This document shows positions 26,379-34,121 of a DNA stretch of 35,043 nucleotides, in pieces. The stretch comes from Leisingera sp. JC1. GTDB taxonomy: Bacteria; Pseudomonadota; Alphaproteobacteria; Rhodobacterales; Rhodobacteraceae. Numbering within the stretch: the stretch's first letter is position 1; every line of letters starts with the position of its first letter. The notes under the pieces are model-generated. The model searched no databases and had not been told where the DNA came from. It worked only from the letters and a program-made list of their open reading frames with translations. The translations under genes were made by a program, and so were the position numbers. The stretch is taken from the NCBI RefSeq assembly GCF_001679925.1, contig NZ_LYUZ01000002.1:89881-124923 (forward strand). The letters are read 5' to 3'.

Positions 26379-28148
26379 TCAGAACCCCGCTTTTTTCAAC
26401 CCTTCGACAAAATGCTGGGTATCTTCTTCCAGGCGGTCAGGCTGTACTTTGGCCCAGCGATCCAGTGAAAAGTTCGGGTGGGCCTCGCGGTGCCGCGCGG
26501 CCATGTCCTTCGCCAGTTCCATATTGCCCAGCTGGGCATAGCTTGCGGCTAGCATGCGCTGGCCCTCCGTCGGGTTGTTCATCTTGGTCAGCGTGTCGAT
26601 AACCGCGTCGTATTCCTTAAGATTGTAATAGGCGCCCCCCAGGTGCCACAGGTATTGATCCGGGAAGTAGGGGTTGAGCCGCATCGCCTGCTGGAGGTTG
26701 CTGATAGCAGCTTCGTTGTCGCCGGAGTGCGCCAGCGCATCCGCATAGTCGGACAGCAGATCGGCGTCATTCGGGTTGAGCGCAAGAGCGCGCTGATAGG
26801 CGCCAATCGCAGCGTCATGCTCTTTGCGGTACAGGTGCACAAAGCCCAATTCGCCAAAACCGCGGGCATCGGTCGGATCCAATTCCACTGCCTTTTGCGC
26901 AAAACTCAGAGCTGTATCCAGCGCGTGGTCCGCATCCTTGGCCCAAGAGTACCGCCAATCGATATTCATCGTGCGGGAAATGGCCGCCGACGCCCGGGCA
27001 TAGTCCTGATCCCGCGCCAGAGCCCTTTCGTACAGGGTTTGCGCTTCGTGATTGTCCTGCCGTGTATAGCGGAAGATATACTGCTGGCCGCGCAAAACAT
27101 ATCCATAGGCGGCAAGGTCGGACGGAGCTGTCTGTGACATCCGTTTGCGTTCCTGTGCTTCGATCAACACAGCCGTGGCTGCAACAACGGCGTCGGTGAC
27201 TTCATCCTGTATGGCAAAGATGTCATCGATATCCCGGTCGTAGCGCTCTCCCCAGATGGTTCGGCCTGAATCCGCGTCGATCAGCTCAATCGCGATGCGG
27301 ATCCGGGAGGCTGCCCGCCGGACGCTGCCCCGCGCAACATAGCGCACGCCAAGCTCGCGAGCCGCATCTTGGGGCGGCATCAATCCCGCCTTGAAGAAAA
27401 AAGCGGAATTGCGGGCTATGACAAAGAGGTTTTTGAACTTGGACAGGTTCAGGATGATGTCCTCTGTCAGCCCGTCGGCAAACCAGCTGTCCGTGGGGTC
27501 TCCGCCAAGGCTCGAAAACGGCAGCACTGCAACCGAGGGAATGTCCGGCTGTTGCGGCGGCACGGGCTGATTGGCAGGGCGCAGGGTGGCCGCCATCGCC
27601 GCTCCCTCGATCTCGCTGCGGACACAATAAGCCGGGACAGGTTCCGCGATATTCTTGAGCCGCCGCGGACCCAGAAATTCGAAACCGAAGCGCAAACGGT
27701 TACGGATCTGCTCATAGACTGAGGCACTTACATAGACACGGCCCGGCTCGGCAATTTCCTGCAACCTGGCGGCTATATTGACGTTGTCGCCGTGAATACC
27801 GCGGTCGTCGACCAGGATTTCACCCATGTGGACACCTGCCCGGAACCGCAGTTGCTGATCCTCCGCCCGGCTGCGGTTGTTCTGGTCCGCGATCCGGTGC
27901 AACTCGACCCCGAATTTGACCGCATCAGTAGCGGTTTCGAACAAGGCAAGAACGCCATCCCCCCGGACCGCAACAACCTGACCGTCATGCAGTTGGCAAG
28001 CGGATTCCAGCTGCTCCAGCAGGGACTTCAGCGCGCTGTAGGTGTCAATCTCGTCATTACCCATCAGCCGGGCATAACCGACCACATCAGCAAACAGCAC
28101 CGCGCCAAGCTGACGCCGGACATGATTCTCCTTGTCTTGGCCGCTCAC
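26379..28148 (-). CDS. Class III adenylate/guanylate cyclase with TPR domain
   Basis: A 589-residue protein. Residues about 12-180 are a class III cyclase catalytic domain, with LFADVVGYARLM and VRGDGVLALF (metal aspartates) and HGDNVNIAARLQ (transition-state Asn/Arg). Residues about 205-335 hold a FlgO/TolB-N-like module (SVAVLPFSSLGG...WFADGLTEDI). The rest is a chain of tetratricopeptide repeats. This order is common in Rhizobiales and Rhodobacterales. It should make cAMP in the cytosol, with TPRs recruiting a partner. Translation starts at GTG after GGAGG. The gene stands alone, convergent with the pentapeptide-repeat gene. The TPR part is intact to the stop. Confidence 0.9.
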   Translation of the reverse strand: MSGQDKENHVRRQLGAVLFADVVGYARLMGNDEIDTYSALKSLLEQLESACQLHDGQVVAVRGDGVLALFETATDAVKFGVELHRIADQNNRSRAEDQQLRFRAGVHMGEILVDDRGIHGDNVNIAARLQEIAEPGRVYVSASVYEQIRNRLRFGFEFLGPRRLKNIAEPVPAYCVRSEIEGAAMAATLRPANQPVPPQQPDIPSVAVLPFSSLGGDPTDSWFADGLTEDIILNLSKFKNLFVIARNSAFFFKAGLMPPQDAARELGVRYVARGSVRRAASRIRIAIELIDADSGRTIWGERYDRDIDDIFAIQDEVTDAVVAATAVLIEAQERKRMSQTAPSDLAAYGYVLRGQQYIFRYTRQDNHEAQTLYERALARDQDYARASAAISRTMNIDWRYSWAKDADHALDTALSFAQKAVELDPTDARGFGELGFVHLYRKEHDAAIGAYQRALALNPNDADLLSDYADALAHSGDNEAAISNLQQAMRLNPYFPDQYLWHLGGAYYNLKEYDAVIDTLTKMNNPTEGQRMLAASYAQLGNMELAKDMAARHREAHPNFSLDRWAKVQPDRLEEDTQHFVEGLKKAGF

Positions 28149-28232
28149 AAGCTGTCCTCCCCTCGTGAGAATGGCTGAAGCCGGCTGCTTGCCGGATCCG
28201 GTGCCGTGTAACGCCAGGCAGACCGAAACTGT

Positions 28233-28883
28233 TTAGCTGTCTGGCGGGTCCTGCGGGCCTGGCGGCCAGGACCAGCCGGAGCTTCCTGATCCCAGGAACC
28301 GGGCTGTGCAGGAATCGTCAAGCTCCCTTGCGAGGGCCGCACGGCAGGCGTTCCATTCGCTGCGCAACAACCCAACGCAGATCATGTCATAGTACCGGCC
28401 GTCTGCGAACCAGGCGTCCCGCATGGTGCCTTCAGTTGCGAACCCGGCCCGTGATGTCATCTGCCGGCTGCGCGGGTTGTCGGACCGATAGTAGGATGTA
28501 ACGCGATTTAGCCCGATCTGCCGGAATGCAAAGTCCAAAACCAGTGCCATGGAACGGATACCAATACCTTGCCGGCGACGGCTTTCCTCTATGAACAGTG
28601 CGATGACAGCATCGCGGTTAACAGAGGAGATGTTTTCCAGTCCGGTAATTCCGCAAAGCTCGCCTGTTTCCGCTGTGATGGCAAACCAGTGCCTGCCAGG
28701 GTCCTTGGCAGCCTCTGCAGTTTGCCCCCATGAGGCATCCATGCCCTCGGAATTCAAAGGGGCCCGGGCGGAGCGGTCAAAGCGGGCCAGATCGGCAACG
28801 TTTTGAAACCAGACGGCCATCGAGGCAAAATCGCCTTTCTCAAGCGGCCGGAGCCAAAAAGCTGCAGACTGCCGCTGCGGCAT
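28233..28883 (-). CDS. GNAT family N-acetyltransferase
   Basis: A 216-residue acetyltransferase of the RimJ/RimL-like type. WLRPLEKGDFASM opens the fold, ITAETGELCGITGLENI forms the central strands, ESRRRQGIGIRSMALVLDFAF is the acetyl-CoA loop, and LNRVTSYYRSDNPRSRQMTSRAGFATEGTMRD closes it. I chose ATG 28883 because AGAGGAAA lies just upstream and the domain begins there; the longer frame to 29084 adds a non-homologous stretch. The last 20 residues are rich in Ser, Trp and Pro and lie outside the domain. The acceptor substrate is unknown. Confidence 0.85.
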   Translation of the reverse strand: MPQRQSAAFWLRPLEKGDFASMAVWFQNVADLARFDRSARAPLNSEGMDASWGQTAEAAKDPGRHWFAITAETGELCGITGLENISSVNRDAVIALFIEESRRRQGIGIRSMALVLDFAFRQIGLNRVTSYYRSDNPRSRQMTSRAGFATEGTMRDAWFADGRYYDMICVGLLRSEWNACRAALARELDDSCTARFLGSGSSGWSWPPGPQDPPDS

Positions 28884-29175
28884 TCGCTTTCCTCTTCTTT
28901 GCTTGCGGATCCCGAAACGGGCCTTTGCACCCGGAGGACGAGTCCCTGCCGGACAATACCACATTCTTTCCCGGCTGGGGACGTTCACTGCAGGGTTGTT
29001 TGCGGTGAACACTCTTCCAAGGCCTCCGCGCAACCCTGCGGCGGTGCTGTACCTTTCAGGCCTACCTGGAGCTTCATTCAGCATGGAAGAAGCGCGAGAA
29101 ACGTCAAATTTCTTGAGAGCGCCGTCCGTTTTGGGGTTGCGGCGCGGCGGCGGTAAGATTACATCCCGCCGCAGT

Positions 29176-29252
29176 GGACCGATAGCTCAGCTGGATAGAG
29201 TACTTGACTACGAATCAAGGGGTCGGGGGTTCGAATCCTCCTCGGTCCGCCA
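29176..29252 (+). tRNA. tRNA-Arg (anticodon ACG)
   Basis: A 77-base cloverleaf with encoded CCA. The acceptor stem GGACCGA pairs with TCGGTCC, with discriminator G. The anticodon stem CTTGA/TCAAG encloses the loop CTACGAA, giving ACG. The T arm is GGGGG-TTCGAAT-CCTCC, with one G-T pair. The D stem GCTC/GAGT includes a G-T pair. The ACG anticodon is normally deaminated to ICG and reads CGU, CGC and CGA. Confidence 0.97.
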
Positions 29253-29379
29253 CTTTCTGATTTGTCGGGCGACACATAGTTTTGCCATTTGCGACAGAAC
29301 CTTTCCTTTTTCGTGTCTCCAACATTCCCGCTCGCGCCTCCTGTTCCGCCAGTGGCGAAGCCTTCCCTGATTTTCACTT

Positions 29380-29400
29380 CGGAAGACCTCGTGTCTTCCG
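29380..29400. other. Perfect hairpin downstream of tRNA-Arg
   Basis: CGGAAGAC at 29380-29387 and GTCTTCCG at 29393-29400 form an 8-bp stem with a five-base loop, 130 bp after the tRNA. There is no T-run on either side. It may end a transcript or be part of a small RNA. Confidence 0.4.
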
Positions 29401-29649
29401 GAGGGCAAAGCAGGGTGGGCGCAGCCCGGACTGCGGCCGGGCGGTGATCTGACACACGGGGCCGGAGCGGTGAAATTGGGAGGGGCCCGCGCCTGGCGCG
29501 GGAGGAACCGGATTTCTCCGTGGAGGCTGACGCGCAGCGGCATCAGAACCCGTGTTCAGATTGCCGGCCGGATGGCAGGCGGACCAATCAGACGGAAAAT
29601 GCCAGGCGCGCTAGAGCGGAGCGGAGGCGCGGCTGACCTCTGTGCAAGC

Positions 29650-29671
29650 GATCGCGGTTTCGCCCGCGATC
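29650..29671. other. Perfect hairpin in gene-poor region
   Basis: GATCGCGG at 29650-29657 pairs with CCGCGATC at 29664-29671 around the loop TTTCGC. The plus-strand sequence that follows is AT-rich (ACATTCTAAATTT) but not a clean T-run. A role cannot be assigned. Confidence 0.4.
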
Positions 29672-30011
29672 ACATTCTAAATTTGGCAGGAAGGGCAGGA
29701 GGAAAGCGGCCAGCGTGATCTTCAACTGCCATTCACCACGCCAGCTGCAAACTTACACTGCGGCGGGACAGGTCGCAAGTTCGCCGCACCAAGTGTGAAT
29801 GACATCAGCAGCCCGAACGCGACATTCGTATCAGGTGCGGTGCCAGAACTGCCGCGAGTGCGAAGCATTTTGGCCACATTCCCGAAAGCAGCCCTCCAGC
29901 AGGTGGTATTGGCCTGGCTGGTGTTGCGCTCCTGCCTGAGAGTGGTTGCCTTTGCGGGGCAGTCCAAATGAACTGCAGTTTCTATGAATTTGTTGCCAAG
30001 ATGGCTCAAAC

Positions 30012-30188
30012 TCACTGACCGCCGCGTTCATACTGCAGCCGGGAGCGCTTCAAGCGCTCAATCTTGCTGCGCCGAAGTTCGTTTTCATCTTCCAGGATTT
30101 CACGCGCGGCCCGTGAGGTTTTTTCCATCGCTGTTTTTTTGCGGGACAGGCCGGTTAGCTTCAATTCCTCAATATTAAACTTGGTCAT
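30012..30188 (-). CDS. Small charged hypothetical protein (58 residues)
   Basis: Begins MTKFNIEELKLTGLSRKK and ends RLQYERGGQ. It is highly charged and helical throughout, with a long central stretch of alternating Arg/Lys and Glu, consistent with a short coiled coil or nucleic-acid-binding helix. A GGAG ribosome-binding site sits nine bases before the ATG. I recognise no family and see no membrane segment or signal. A GTG in another frame overlaps its stop (GTGA), but that 97-codon frame has poor codon use and was not accepted. Confidence rests on the start signal and compositional coherence. Confidence 0.6.
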   Translation of the reverse strand: MTKFNIEELKLTGLSRKKTAMEKTSRAAREILEDENELRRSKIERLKRSRLQYERGGQ

Positions 30189-30320
30189 CGTCTAACTCCA
30201 ACGAGGCTGATTGTGGGCAGGTCTATTTTTTCGTGAAAGTTCAGTCCGGAACTTTGCCATGTGTGTCATGGTGCGAATGGAAGGGGCGGCGCTGTGACCG
30301 CGCCATTTGGATGCAGAGGC

Positions 30321-30551
30321 TTACGCAGCGGCGGGGAAGCCCACTTGATATCCCGCGGTCCCCACGGCGGAGACGAATGCGGCGCGGGCTACGCACACAG
30401 GGGTGAGGCAATCCATCGCTGCATCAATTTTCTCAAGCGCAACGTCTCTATTGTGATCAGAAACAGGCCAAGCTTTCTGAAGCCAGAAATGGGCTTGTTC
30501 GATTGTCGAAATTTTCCGTGTCCGCCCCTCGGAGGGCAGAAAAATAGTCAT
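30321..30551 (-). CDS. DUF982 domain-containing protein
   Basis: A 76-residue protein matching the DUF982 pattern: an opening beta strand (MTIFLPSEGRTRKI), ISTIEQAHFWLQKAWPV, then a helix with DVALEKIDAAMDCLTPVCVARAAFVSAV. Proteins of this family are abundant in Rhizobiales and Rhodobacterales and have no assigned function. I chose ATG 30551 over TTG 30578 because the domain begins there and GGGG precedes it. It stands alone on the minus strand between the 58-residue gene and the cold-shock gene. Confidence 0.75.
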   Translation of the reverse strand: MTIFLPSEGRTRKISTIEQAHFWLQKAWPVSDHNRDVALEKIDAAMDCLTPVCVARAAFVSAVGTAGYQVGFPAAA

Positions 30552-30641
30552 GGGTGTACCCCAGGAGATTTCTATCAAGTTTGTTCTTTCGGTGTTGTTT
30601 GGGAATACCGCATCTGAAAACTGTTACGGCAGATACGGAAA

Positions 30642-30666
30642 CGGGAGCATTGCAAGAATGCTCCCG
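30642..30666 (-). terminator. Rho-independent terminator of the cold-shock gene
   Basis: CGGGAGCATT and AATGCTCCCG form a perfect 10-bp stem with the five-base loop CTTGC (minus strand), beginning 25 bp after the cold-shock stop codon. It is followed on the minus strand by TTTCC, a short T-run. Confidence 0.75.
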
Positions 30667-30691
30667 CTAAAGGTTTCAAGCCTGCGGAGGC

Positions 30692-30898
30692 TTACGCAAG
30701 TGCGAGATTGCTGGCGGACTCGCGCCCATCGCGGCCGCTCTCGATGTCGAAAGTCACGGCTTGGCCATCGTCAAGCTGTTGGATGCCAGCGCGTTCCAGA
30801 GCGGAAATGTGGACGAAAACGTCCCGCGATCCTTGCTCGGGAGCAATAAAACCAAAACCTTTTTGAGAGTTGAACCATTTCACGGTGCCATTGGCCAT
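30692..30898 (-). CDS. cspA: Cold-shock protein, CspA family
   Basis: A 68-residue single cold-shock domain. [18 protein letters not shown] contains the RNP1 motif, and [14 protein letters not shown] contains RNP2. It should bind single-stranded RNA or DNA and act as an RNA chaperone. ATG 30898 follows an AAGGAGA ribosome-binding site. A longer frame to 30928 has no such signal. The leader has TTGACA at 30956-30951 on the minus strand as a likely -35 element, and a clean terminator lies downstream, so it is monocistronic. Expression may or may not be cold-induced; several roseobacter paralogues are constitutive or growth-phase controlled. Confidence 0.95.
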   Translation of the reverse strand: MANGTVKWFNSQKGFGFIAPEQGSRDVFVHISALERAGIQQLDDGQAVTFDIESGRDGRESASNLALA

Positions 30899-31309
30899 CG
30901 TGTCGTCTCCTTGAAAAATGCTATCCACAACACGCGATAGCCCGGCCCAGTGTCAACATAGGAACAACTGGGGCCGTTAGGAAACAGAAGGTCGTAGGAA
31001 GAAGCTTTGCCCACTTCAGATGGGTCATCCGATCGGTGATTGCAAGAGGCCAGCGCTGAAATCAGGTGAATATCTTGTGCAGTTGCTTCGCGCGCTCCCC
31101 AGCGCGCCGTTTCCTGGACAGTGTTCATACGAGCTGTTTTGGGCCCTCTGGTTTTCCTGGTTCCAAGCCCGCTAAGGTGGTGGTGAACTGATGAGATCCG
31201 CGGTAGGTTCGCTTGGACCCGATCAACCGTTTCCGCGAATTAGCTTGCCGCGAGGTCCGAGGGGGCACTCGATTTCGGTATGAATTGCTTTGGCCGAGGA
31301 CGCACTTTC
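30899..31309. other. Divergent promoter region between cspA and the ECF sigma gene
   Basis: This 411 bp contains the cspA leader, with TTGACA at 30951-30956 (minus strand) and no strong -10 match 17 bp away. The sigma-factor side shows GGTGAACTGATGAG near 31181, which only loosely resembles the candidate ECF promoter found at 32553. A minus-strand frame at 30880-31128 is open but overlaps cspA out of phase and is not credible. Confidence 0.4.
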
Positions 31310-31852
31310 ATGACCACGCGAAGCGACATCGAGCAACTGCTCGCCCGGACCAGCCTTGGCGACCGCGCAGCGTTTTCCGATCTCTACGATGCAACTTCTG
31401 CGAAACTTTTCGGGATCTGCCTTCGTGTCTTGAAGAACAGAAGCGAAGCAGAGGATGCCTTGCAGGACGCCTATGTCAGAATCTGGCAGAAATCCGCCAG
31501 CTATGCCGCCAATGGCTACAGCCCGATGACCTGGCTGATCACCGTCACGCGGAATCTGGCAATTGACAGGCTGCGGGCACGTAAGGATGGTCCGGCGGAT
31601 ACTGGCGGCCTGGACAATCTGACAGACAGCGGGCCAACACCAGAAGCTGCGGCCGTGGCCGCTTCCGAACGGCGCCAGCTTGGCGTTTGCCTGGATGAAT
31701 TGGACGATGGCAGGGCGGAGGCTGTAAAGGGCGCCTATCTAGACGGCTACAGCTACAAGGAGCTAGCGGCGCATCATGGGGTGCCGCTGAACACAATGCG
31801 GACCTGGCTGCGGCGCAGCCTGCAGAAATTGAAAGAGTGCCTGAGCCGATGA
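31310..31852 (+). CDS. ECF RNA polymerase sigma factor
   Basis: A 180-residue sigma-70 family factor with only regions 2 and 4. Region 2 is at about residues 22-85, with AFSDLYDATSAKLFGICLRVL, EAEDALQDAYVRIWQ and PMTWLITVTRNLAIDRLRA. Region 4 is at about 120-175, with GYSYKELAAHHGVPLNTMRTWLRRSLQKLKECL. I chose ATG 31310, with GAGGA nine bases upstream; ATG 31280 would add ten residues. The anti-sigma gene overlaps the stop by ATGA, the classic ECF arrangement, so the sigma factor should be held inactive until a periplasmic or membrane signal arrives. Its regulon probably includes the downstream fasciclin-MsrB-DoxX genes. Confidence 0.93.
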   Translation: MTTRSDIEQLLARTSLGDRAAFSDLYDATSAKLFGICLRVLKNRSEAEDALQDAYVRIWQKSASYAANGYSPMTWLITVTRNLAIDRLRARKDGPADTGGLDNLTDSGPTPEAAAVAASERRQLGVCLDELDDGRAEAVKGAYLDGYSYKELAAHHGVPLNTMRTWLRRSLQKLKECLSR

Positions 31853-32535
31853 CAGCACCGGAAGATCATAGCGAAGATGCCGCCCGGGCCGGCGAATACG
31901 CGCTGCATCTTCTGGATGCAGAGGCCCGGAGAGCCTTTGAACAGCGGCTGAAGCGGGAGCCGCATTTGCGCCAACTGTTGCGGGAGTGGGAGGAGCATTT
32001 GGCGCTTTTGGCAGAGGAGGTGAAGCCGGTGGCGCCGCCGCCGCTGCTGAAGTCCCGTATCGAGGAACGGCTGTTCCCAGCCGGCTCAGGCAGCCGCCGC
32101 GGCCTCTGGGGCTGGTTCGCGGGTGCGGGTTTGGTTGCCGCAGTGGCAGTTGCTGCAGTTGTCATCCTGCCGCGCGTGACCACCCCGCCGGCGGTGGAGC
32201 CGTCATTTGTGGCCGAAATGGCAGCTGAGGACCGCTCACTGGTGGTTGTTGCGCAATTTGTGCCGGAAACCGCAACGCTGCAGATCCAGCGCCACACGGG
32301 CGCCGCTGCGCCGGGCCGGGCGCTGGAGCTGTGGCTGATAGCCGAAGGCGCACCGGGGCCAGTGTCGCTGGGCGTGCTTCCGGCTGAACCCGCTGCCAGC
32401 CTGCAGGTTTCAGCGGAGCTGGCGGCGCAGATTGCCGGCAGCACCTTTGCCATCAGCGACGAACCGGCAGGCGGCTCTCCGACCGGACTGCCGACCGGCG
32501 CGGTGCTGGCTGCGGGCGCGGTGCAGGAAATCTGA
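31849..32535 (+). CDS. RskA-like membrane anti-sigma factor
   Basis: A 228-residue protein. The N-terminal cytosolic part (EDAARAGEYALHLLDAEARRAFEQRL) matches the anti-sigma helix bundle. A single membrane segment follows (WGWFAGAGLVAAVAVAAVVIL, near residues 84-105), then a periplasmic RskA domain with LVVVAQFVPETATLQIQR, GRALELWLIAEGAPGPVSLG and a Thr/Gly-rich end. There is no zinc-binding HxxxCxxC, so it is not of the ChrR or ZAS type. The start overlaps the sigma stop, which fixes ATG 31849. Signal release is expected to involve regulated proteolysis or a conformational change of the periplasmic part. Confidence 0.88.
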   Translation: MTAPEDHSEDAARAGEYALHLLDAEARRAFEQRLKREPHLRQLLREWEEHLALLAEEVKPVAPPPLLKSRIEERLFPAGSGSRRGLWGWFAGAGLVAAVAVAAVVILPRVTTPPAVEPSFVAEMAAEDRSLVVVAQFVPETATLQIQRHTGAAAPGRALELWLIAEGAPGPVSLGVLPAEPAASLQVSAELAAQIAGSTFAISDEPAGGSPTGLPTGAVLAAGAVQEI

Positions 32536-32552
32536 AAAAATTTCCGCTGGCG

Positions 32553-32582
32553 GTGAAACTTCCTCTGCCGCCTTTACGTGAC
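32553..32582 (+). promoter_or_regulatory. Candidate ECF-type promoter upstream of the fasciclin gene
   Basis: GTGAAAC at 32553-32559 and CGTGAC at 32577-32582 are separated by 17 bp and resemble an ECF-type -35 (GAAAC) and -10 (CGT) pair. They lie just after the anti-sigma stop, about 55 bp before the fasciclin start. An inverted repeat CTGTCAG (32585-32591) and CTGACAG (32616-32622) follows and covers part of the AGGAG ribosome-binding site. Promoter use by the local sigma factor is inference. Confidence 0.5.
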
Positions 32583-32634
32583 TTCTGTCAGCGCCGGGCA
32601 AAACAGCCGGGCCAACTGACAGGAGTTTGACACT

Positions 32635-33186
32635 ATGACCTTTACGAAAACCACGCTGACCGCCCTAGGCTTCGCTGCGGCCTCGACCATGGCTTTTGCC
32701 GGCAACCCTGAGGTGGGCGGCGCGGCAATGTTTGCGGACAAGAATATCGTCGAAAATGCAGCCAATTCCGCTGACCACACCACGCTGGTCGCCGCGGTCC
32801 AGGCCGCGGGCCTCGTTGAAACCCTGCAAAGCGATGGGCCGTTCACCATCTTTGCCCCCACCAACCGCGCGTTCGAGGCGCTGCCGGACGGCACCGTGGA
32901 CACGCTTCTGAAGCCGGAAAACAAGGACGCGCTGACAGAAATTCTGACCTGCCACGCCGTCGGCAAGGAAGTAATGGCAGAGGCATTGCAGGGCATGATC
33001 GAGGACGATGGCGGCGAGCACCCGGTGCCGACCCTGGGCGGCTGCACCCTGCAGGCGACCTATACCGACGGCAAGATGATGCTGGTGGATGAGAACGGCA
33101 ATGTGGCCACTGTCACTATCGCTGACGTGAAACAGTCCAACGGCGTGATCCATGTGATCGACACCGTGATGCTGCCGAAATCGTAA
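32635..33186 (+). CDS. Secreted fasciclin (FAS1) domain protein
   Basis: A 183-residue protein. A signal peptide (MTFTKTTLTALGFAAASTMAFA) ends near residue 22. A single FAS1 domain follows, with SADHTTLVAAVQAAGLVETL, GPFTIFAPTNRAFEALPDGTVDTLL and the closing NGVIHVIDTVMLP. FAS1 domains mediate adhesion or binding at the cell surface. AGGAG precedes the ATG at 32635, ten bases away. Two cysteines are conserved in the mature part (CHA and GGCTL), perhaps forming a disulfide. Its position behind a sigma/anti-sigma pair suggests stress-controlled export. Confidence 0.9.
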   Translation: MTFTKTTLTALGFAAASTMAFAGNPEVGGAAMFADKNIVENAANSADHTTLVAAVQAAGLVETLQSDGPFTIFAPTNRAFEALPDGTVDTLLKPENKDALTEILTCHAVGKEVMAEALQGMIEDDGGEHPVPTLGGCTLQATYTDGKMMLVDENGNVATVTIADVKQSNGVIHVIDTVMLPKS

Positions 33187-33295
33187 CGGCGGCGCATAAT
33201 CGGTCGGTGCTGCCCCGGCTCTTGACAGCCGGGGCAGCATTCCCTTGCAACGGGAACAGGCCGGGCGCGAGCGCCGTGATACCGGAGGAAAGACA

Positions 33296-33757
33296 ATGCA
33301 ACGCAGGACATTCTTTCTGGGCTCCGCGGCCATCTTGCTGGCAGCTCGGGGCTATGCCGAAGACGGCGGCTTTGAAGTCACCCGCACGGAGGCGGAATGG
33401 CGGGCGATGCTGAGCGATGCCGAGTTTCAGGTTCTGCGCAAGGAGGCGACCGAACGGGCCGGATCCAGCCCGCTCGACAAGGAAACCCGCGAAGGTCTGT
33501 ACCACTGCAAGGGCTGCGACCTGCCGCTATATGCCTCCGCAGCGAAATACGACAGCGGTACCGGCTGGCCAAGCTTCTGGGAAAGCCTGCCGGACGCCAT
33601 CGGCACCAAGCCGGACCGCAAACTGTTTTTCACCCGGACCGAGGTGCATTGCCACCGCTGCGGCAGTCATTTGGGCCATATCTTTGACGACGGGCCGCAG
33701 CCGACCGGCAAGCGCCACTGCCTGAACGGGATCAGCCTTGTTTTCAAACCAGCGTAG
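33296..33757 (+). CDS. msrB: Peptide-methionine (R)-S-oxide reductase MsrB, Tat-exported
   Basis: A 153-residue MsrB. The catalytic cysteine is Cys142 in KRHCLNGISLVF. A structural zinc is held by Cys71, Cys74, Cys119 and Cys122. GTGWPSFWESL and SHLGHIFDDGP are family hallmarks. The N terminus MQRRTFFLGSAAILLAARGYA is a twin-arginine signal, so the enzyme repairs oxidised methionine in the periplasm. GGAGG precedes the ATG; a longer frame to 33245 was rejected. It lies between the fasciclin gene and DoxX, so the module repairs exported proteins. The electron donor is not in the window. Confidence 0.95.
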   Translation: MQRRTFFLGSAAILLAARGYAEDGGFEVTRTEAEWRAMLSDAEFQVLRKEATERAGSSPLDKETREGLYHCKGCDLPLYASAAKYDSGTGWPSFWESLPDAIGTKPDRKLFFTRTEVHCHRCGSHLGHIFDDGPQPTGKRHCLNGISLVFKPA

Positions 33758-33782
33758 GTTCGTCTGTAAACAGGACGGTTCC

Positions 33783-34121
33783 TTGCTGCTGATTGCAGGG
33801 CGGGTCTTGCTGGCACTGCTGTTTCTGGCAGGCGCGGGGCAGAAATGGATCAGCCCTGAGACGGCAATGGGACTGCTGGCAAAACTTGGTTGGCCGCAGT
33901 GGCTGGTCTGGCCGGCGATGCTTTACAATGCGCTTGCCGGGCTGGCTCTGCTGGCTGGTTTCGCGATCAGGTGGGTGGCCATCTCACTTGCGGTGTATTG
34001 CATGGTCACAAGCGTGTTCCACCTGCAGCCGGCGGATGGGTGGCAGATGTCCATTTTCGTGAAGAACTGGGCCATTGCCGGCGGATTGCTGGTGCTTGCA
34101 GGCCAGGACAATGGAACCTGA
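33783..34121 (+). CDS. DoxX family membrane protein
   Basis: A small inner-membrane protein of about 112 residues with four hydrophobic segments: LLLIAGRVLLALLFLAGAGQK, then LVWPAMLYNALAGLALLAGFA, VAISLAVYCMVTSVF, and IAGGLLVLAG. The DoxX pattern GRVLLALLFLAG is clear. No ATG begins the frame. I chose TTG 33783 with AGGACGG upstream; another TTG at 33738 lies inside msrB and would add 15 polar residues. Relatives are linked to redox control or sulfur oxidation, sometimes with SodA or MsrB-like partners. It is the last gene of the stress module. Confidence 0.8.
   Translation: MLLIAGRVLLALLFLAGAGQKWISPETAMGLLAKLGWPQWLVWPAMLYNALAGLALLAGFAIRWVAISLAVYCMVTSVFHLQPADGWQMSIFVKNWAIAGGLLVLAGQDNGT

Larger units (their letters stand above)
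29253..30011. other. Gene-poor region after tRNA-Arg
   Basis: This 759 bp holds no frame I can assign to a family. Two perfect 8-bp hairpins are present (29380-29400 and 29650-29671). Short frames on both strands are open, but their codon use does not resemble that of the neighbours. The 3' side of a tRNA is a common site of integration, and the lower coding density here would fit an eroded insertion. However, I see no second copy of the tRNA 3' end in the window. Confidence 0.5.

Noticed and set aside
28884-29084. N-terminal extension of the GNAT gene
   Set aside because: The extension has no GNAT similarity, and a strong ribosome-binding site precedes ATG 28883.
29159-29455. 98-codon minus-strand frame containing RRIRTPDPLIRSQVLYPAELS
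   Set aside because: This is the complement of tRNA-Arg; the phrase is a familiar artefact of translating tRNA genes on the wrong strand.
29722-30015. 97-codon minus-strand frame starting with GTG that overlaps the stop of the 58-residue gene
   Set aside because: The GTGA overlap looked like coupling, but codon use is unlike real genes here, there is no domain and another frame across it is equally open.
30880-31128. 82-codon minus-strand frame upstream of cspA
   Set aside because: Overlaps the start of cspA out of phase and covers its promoter and leader; no ribosome-binding site or domain.
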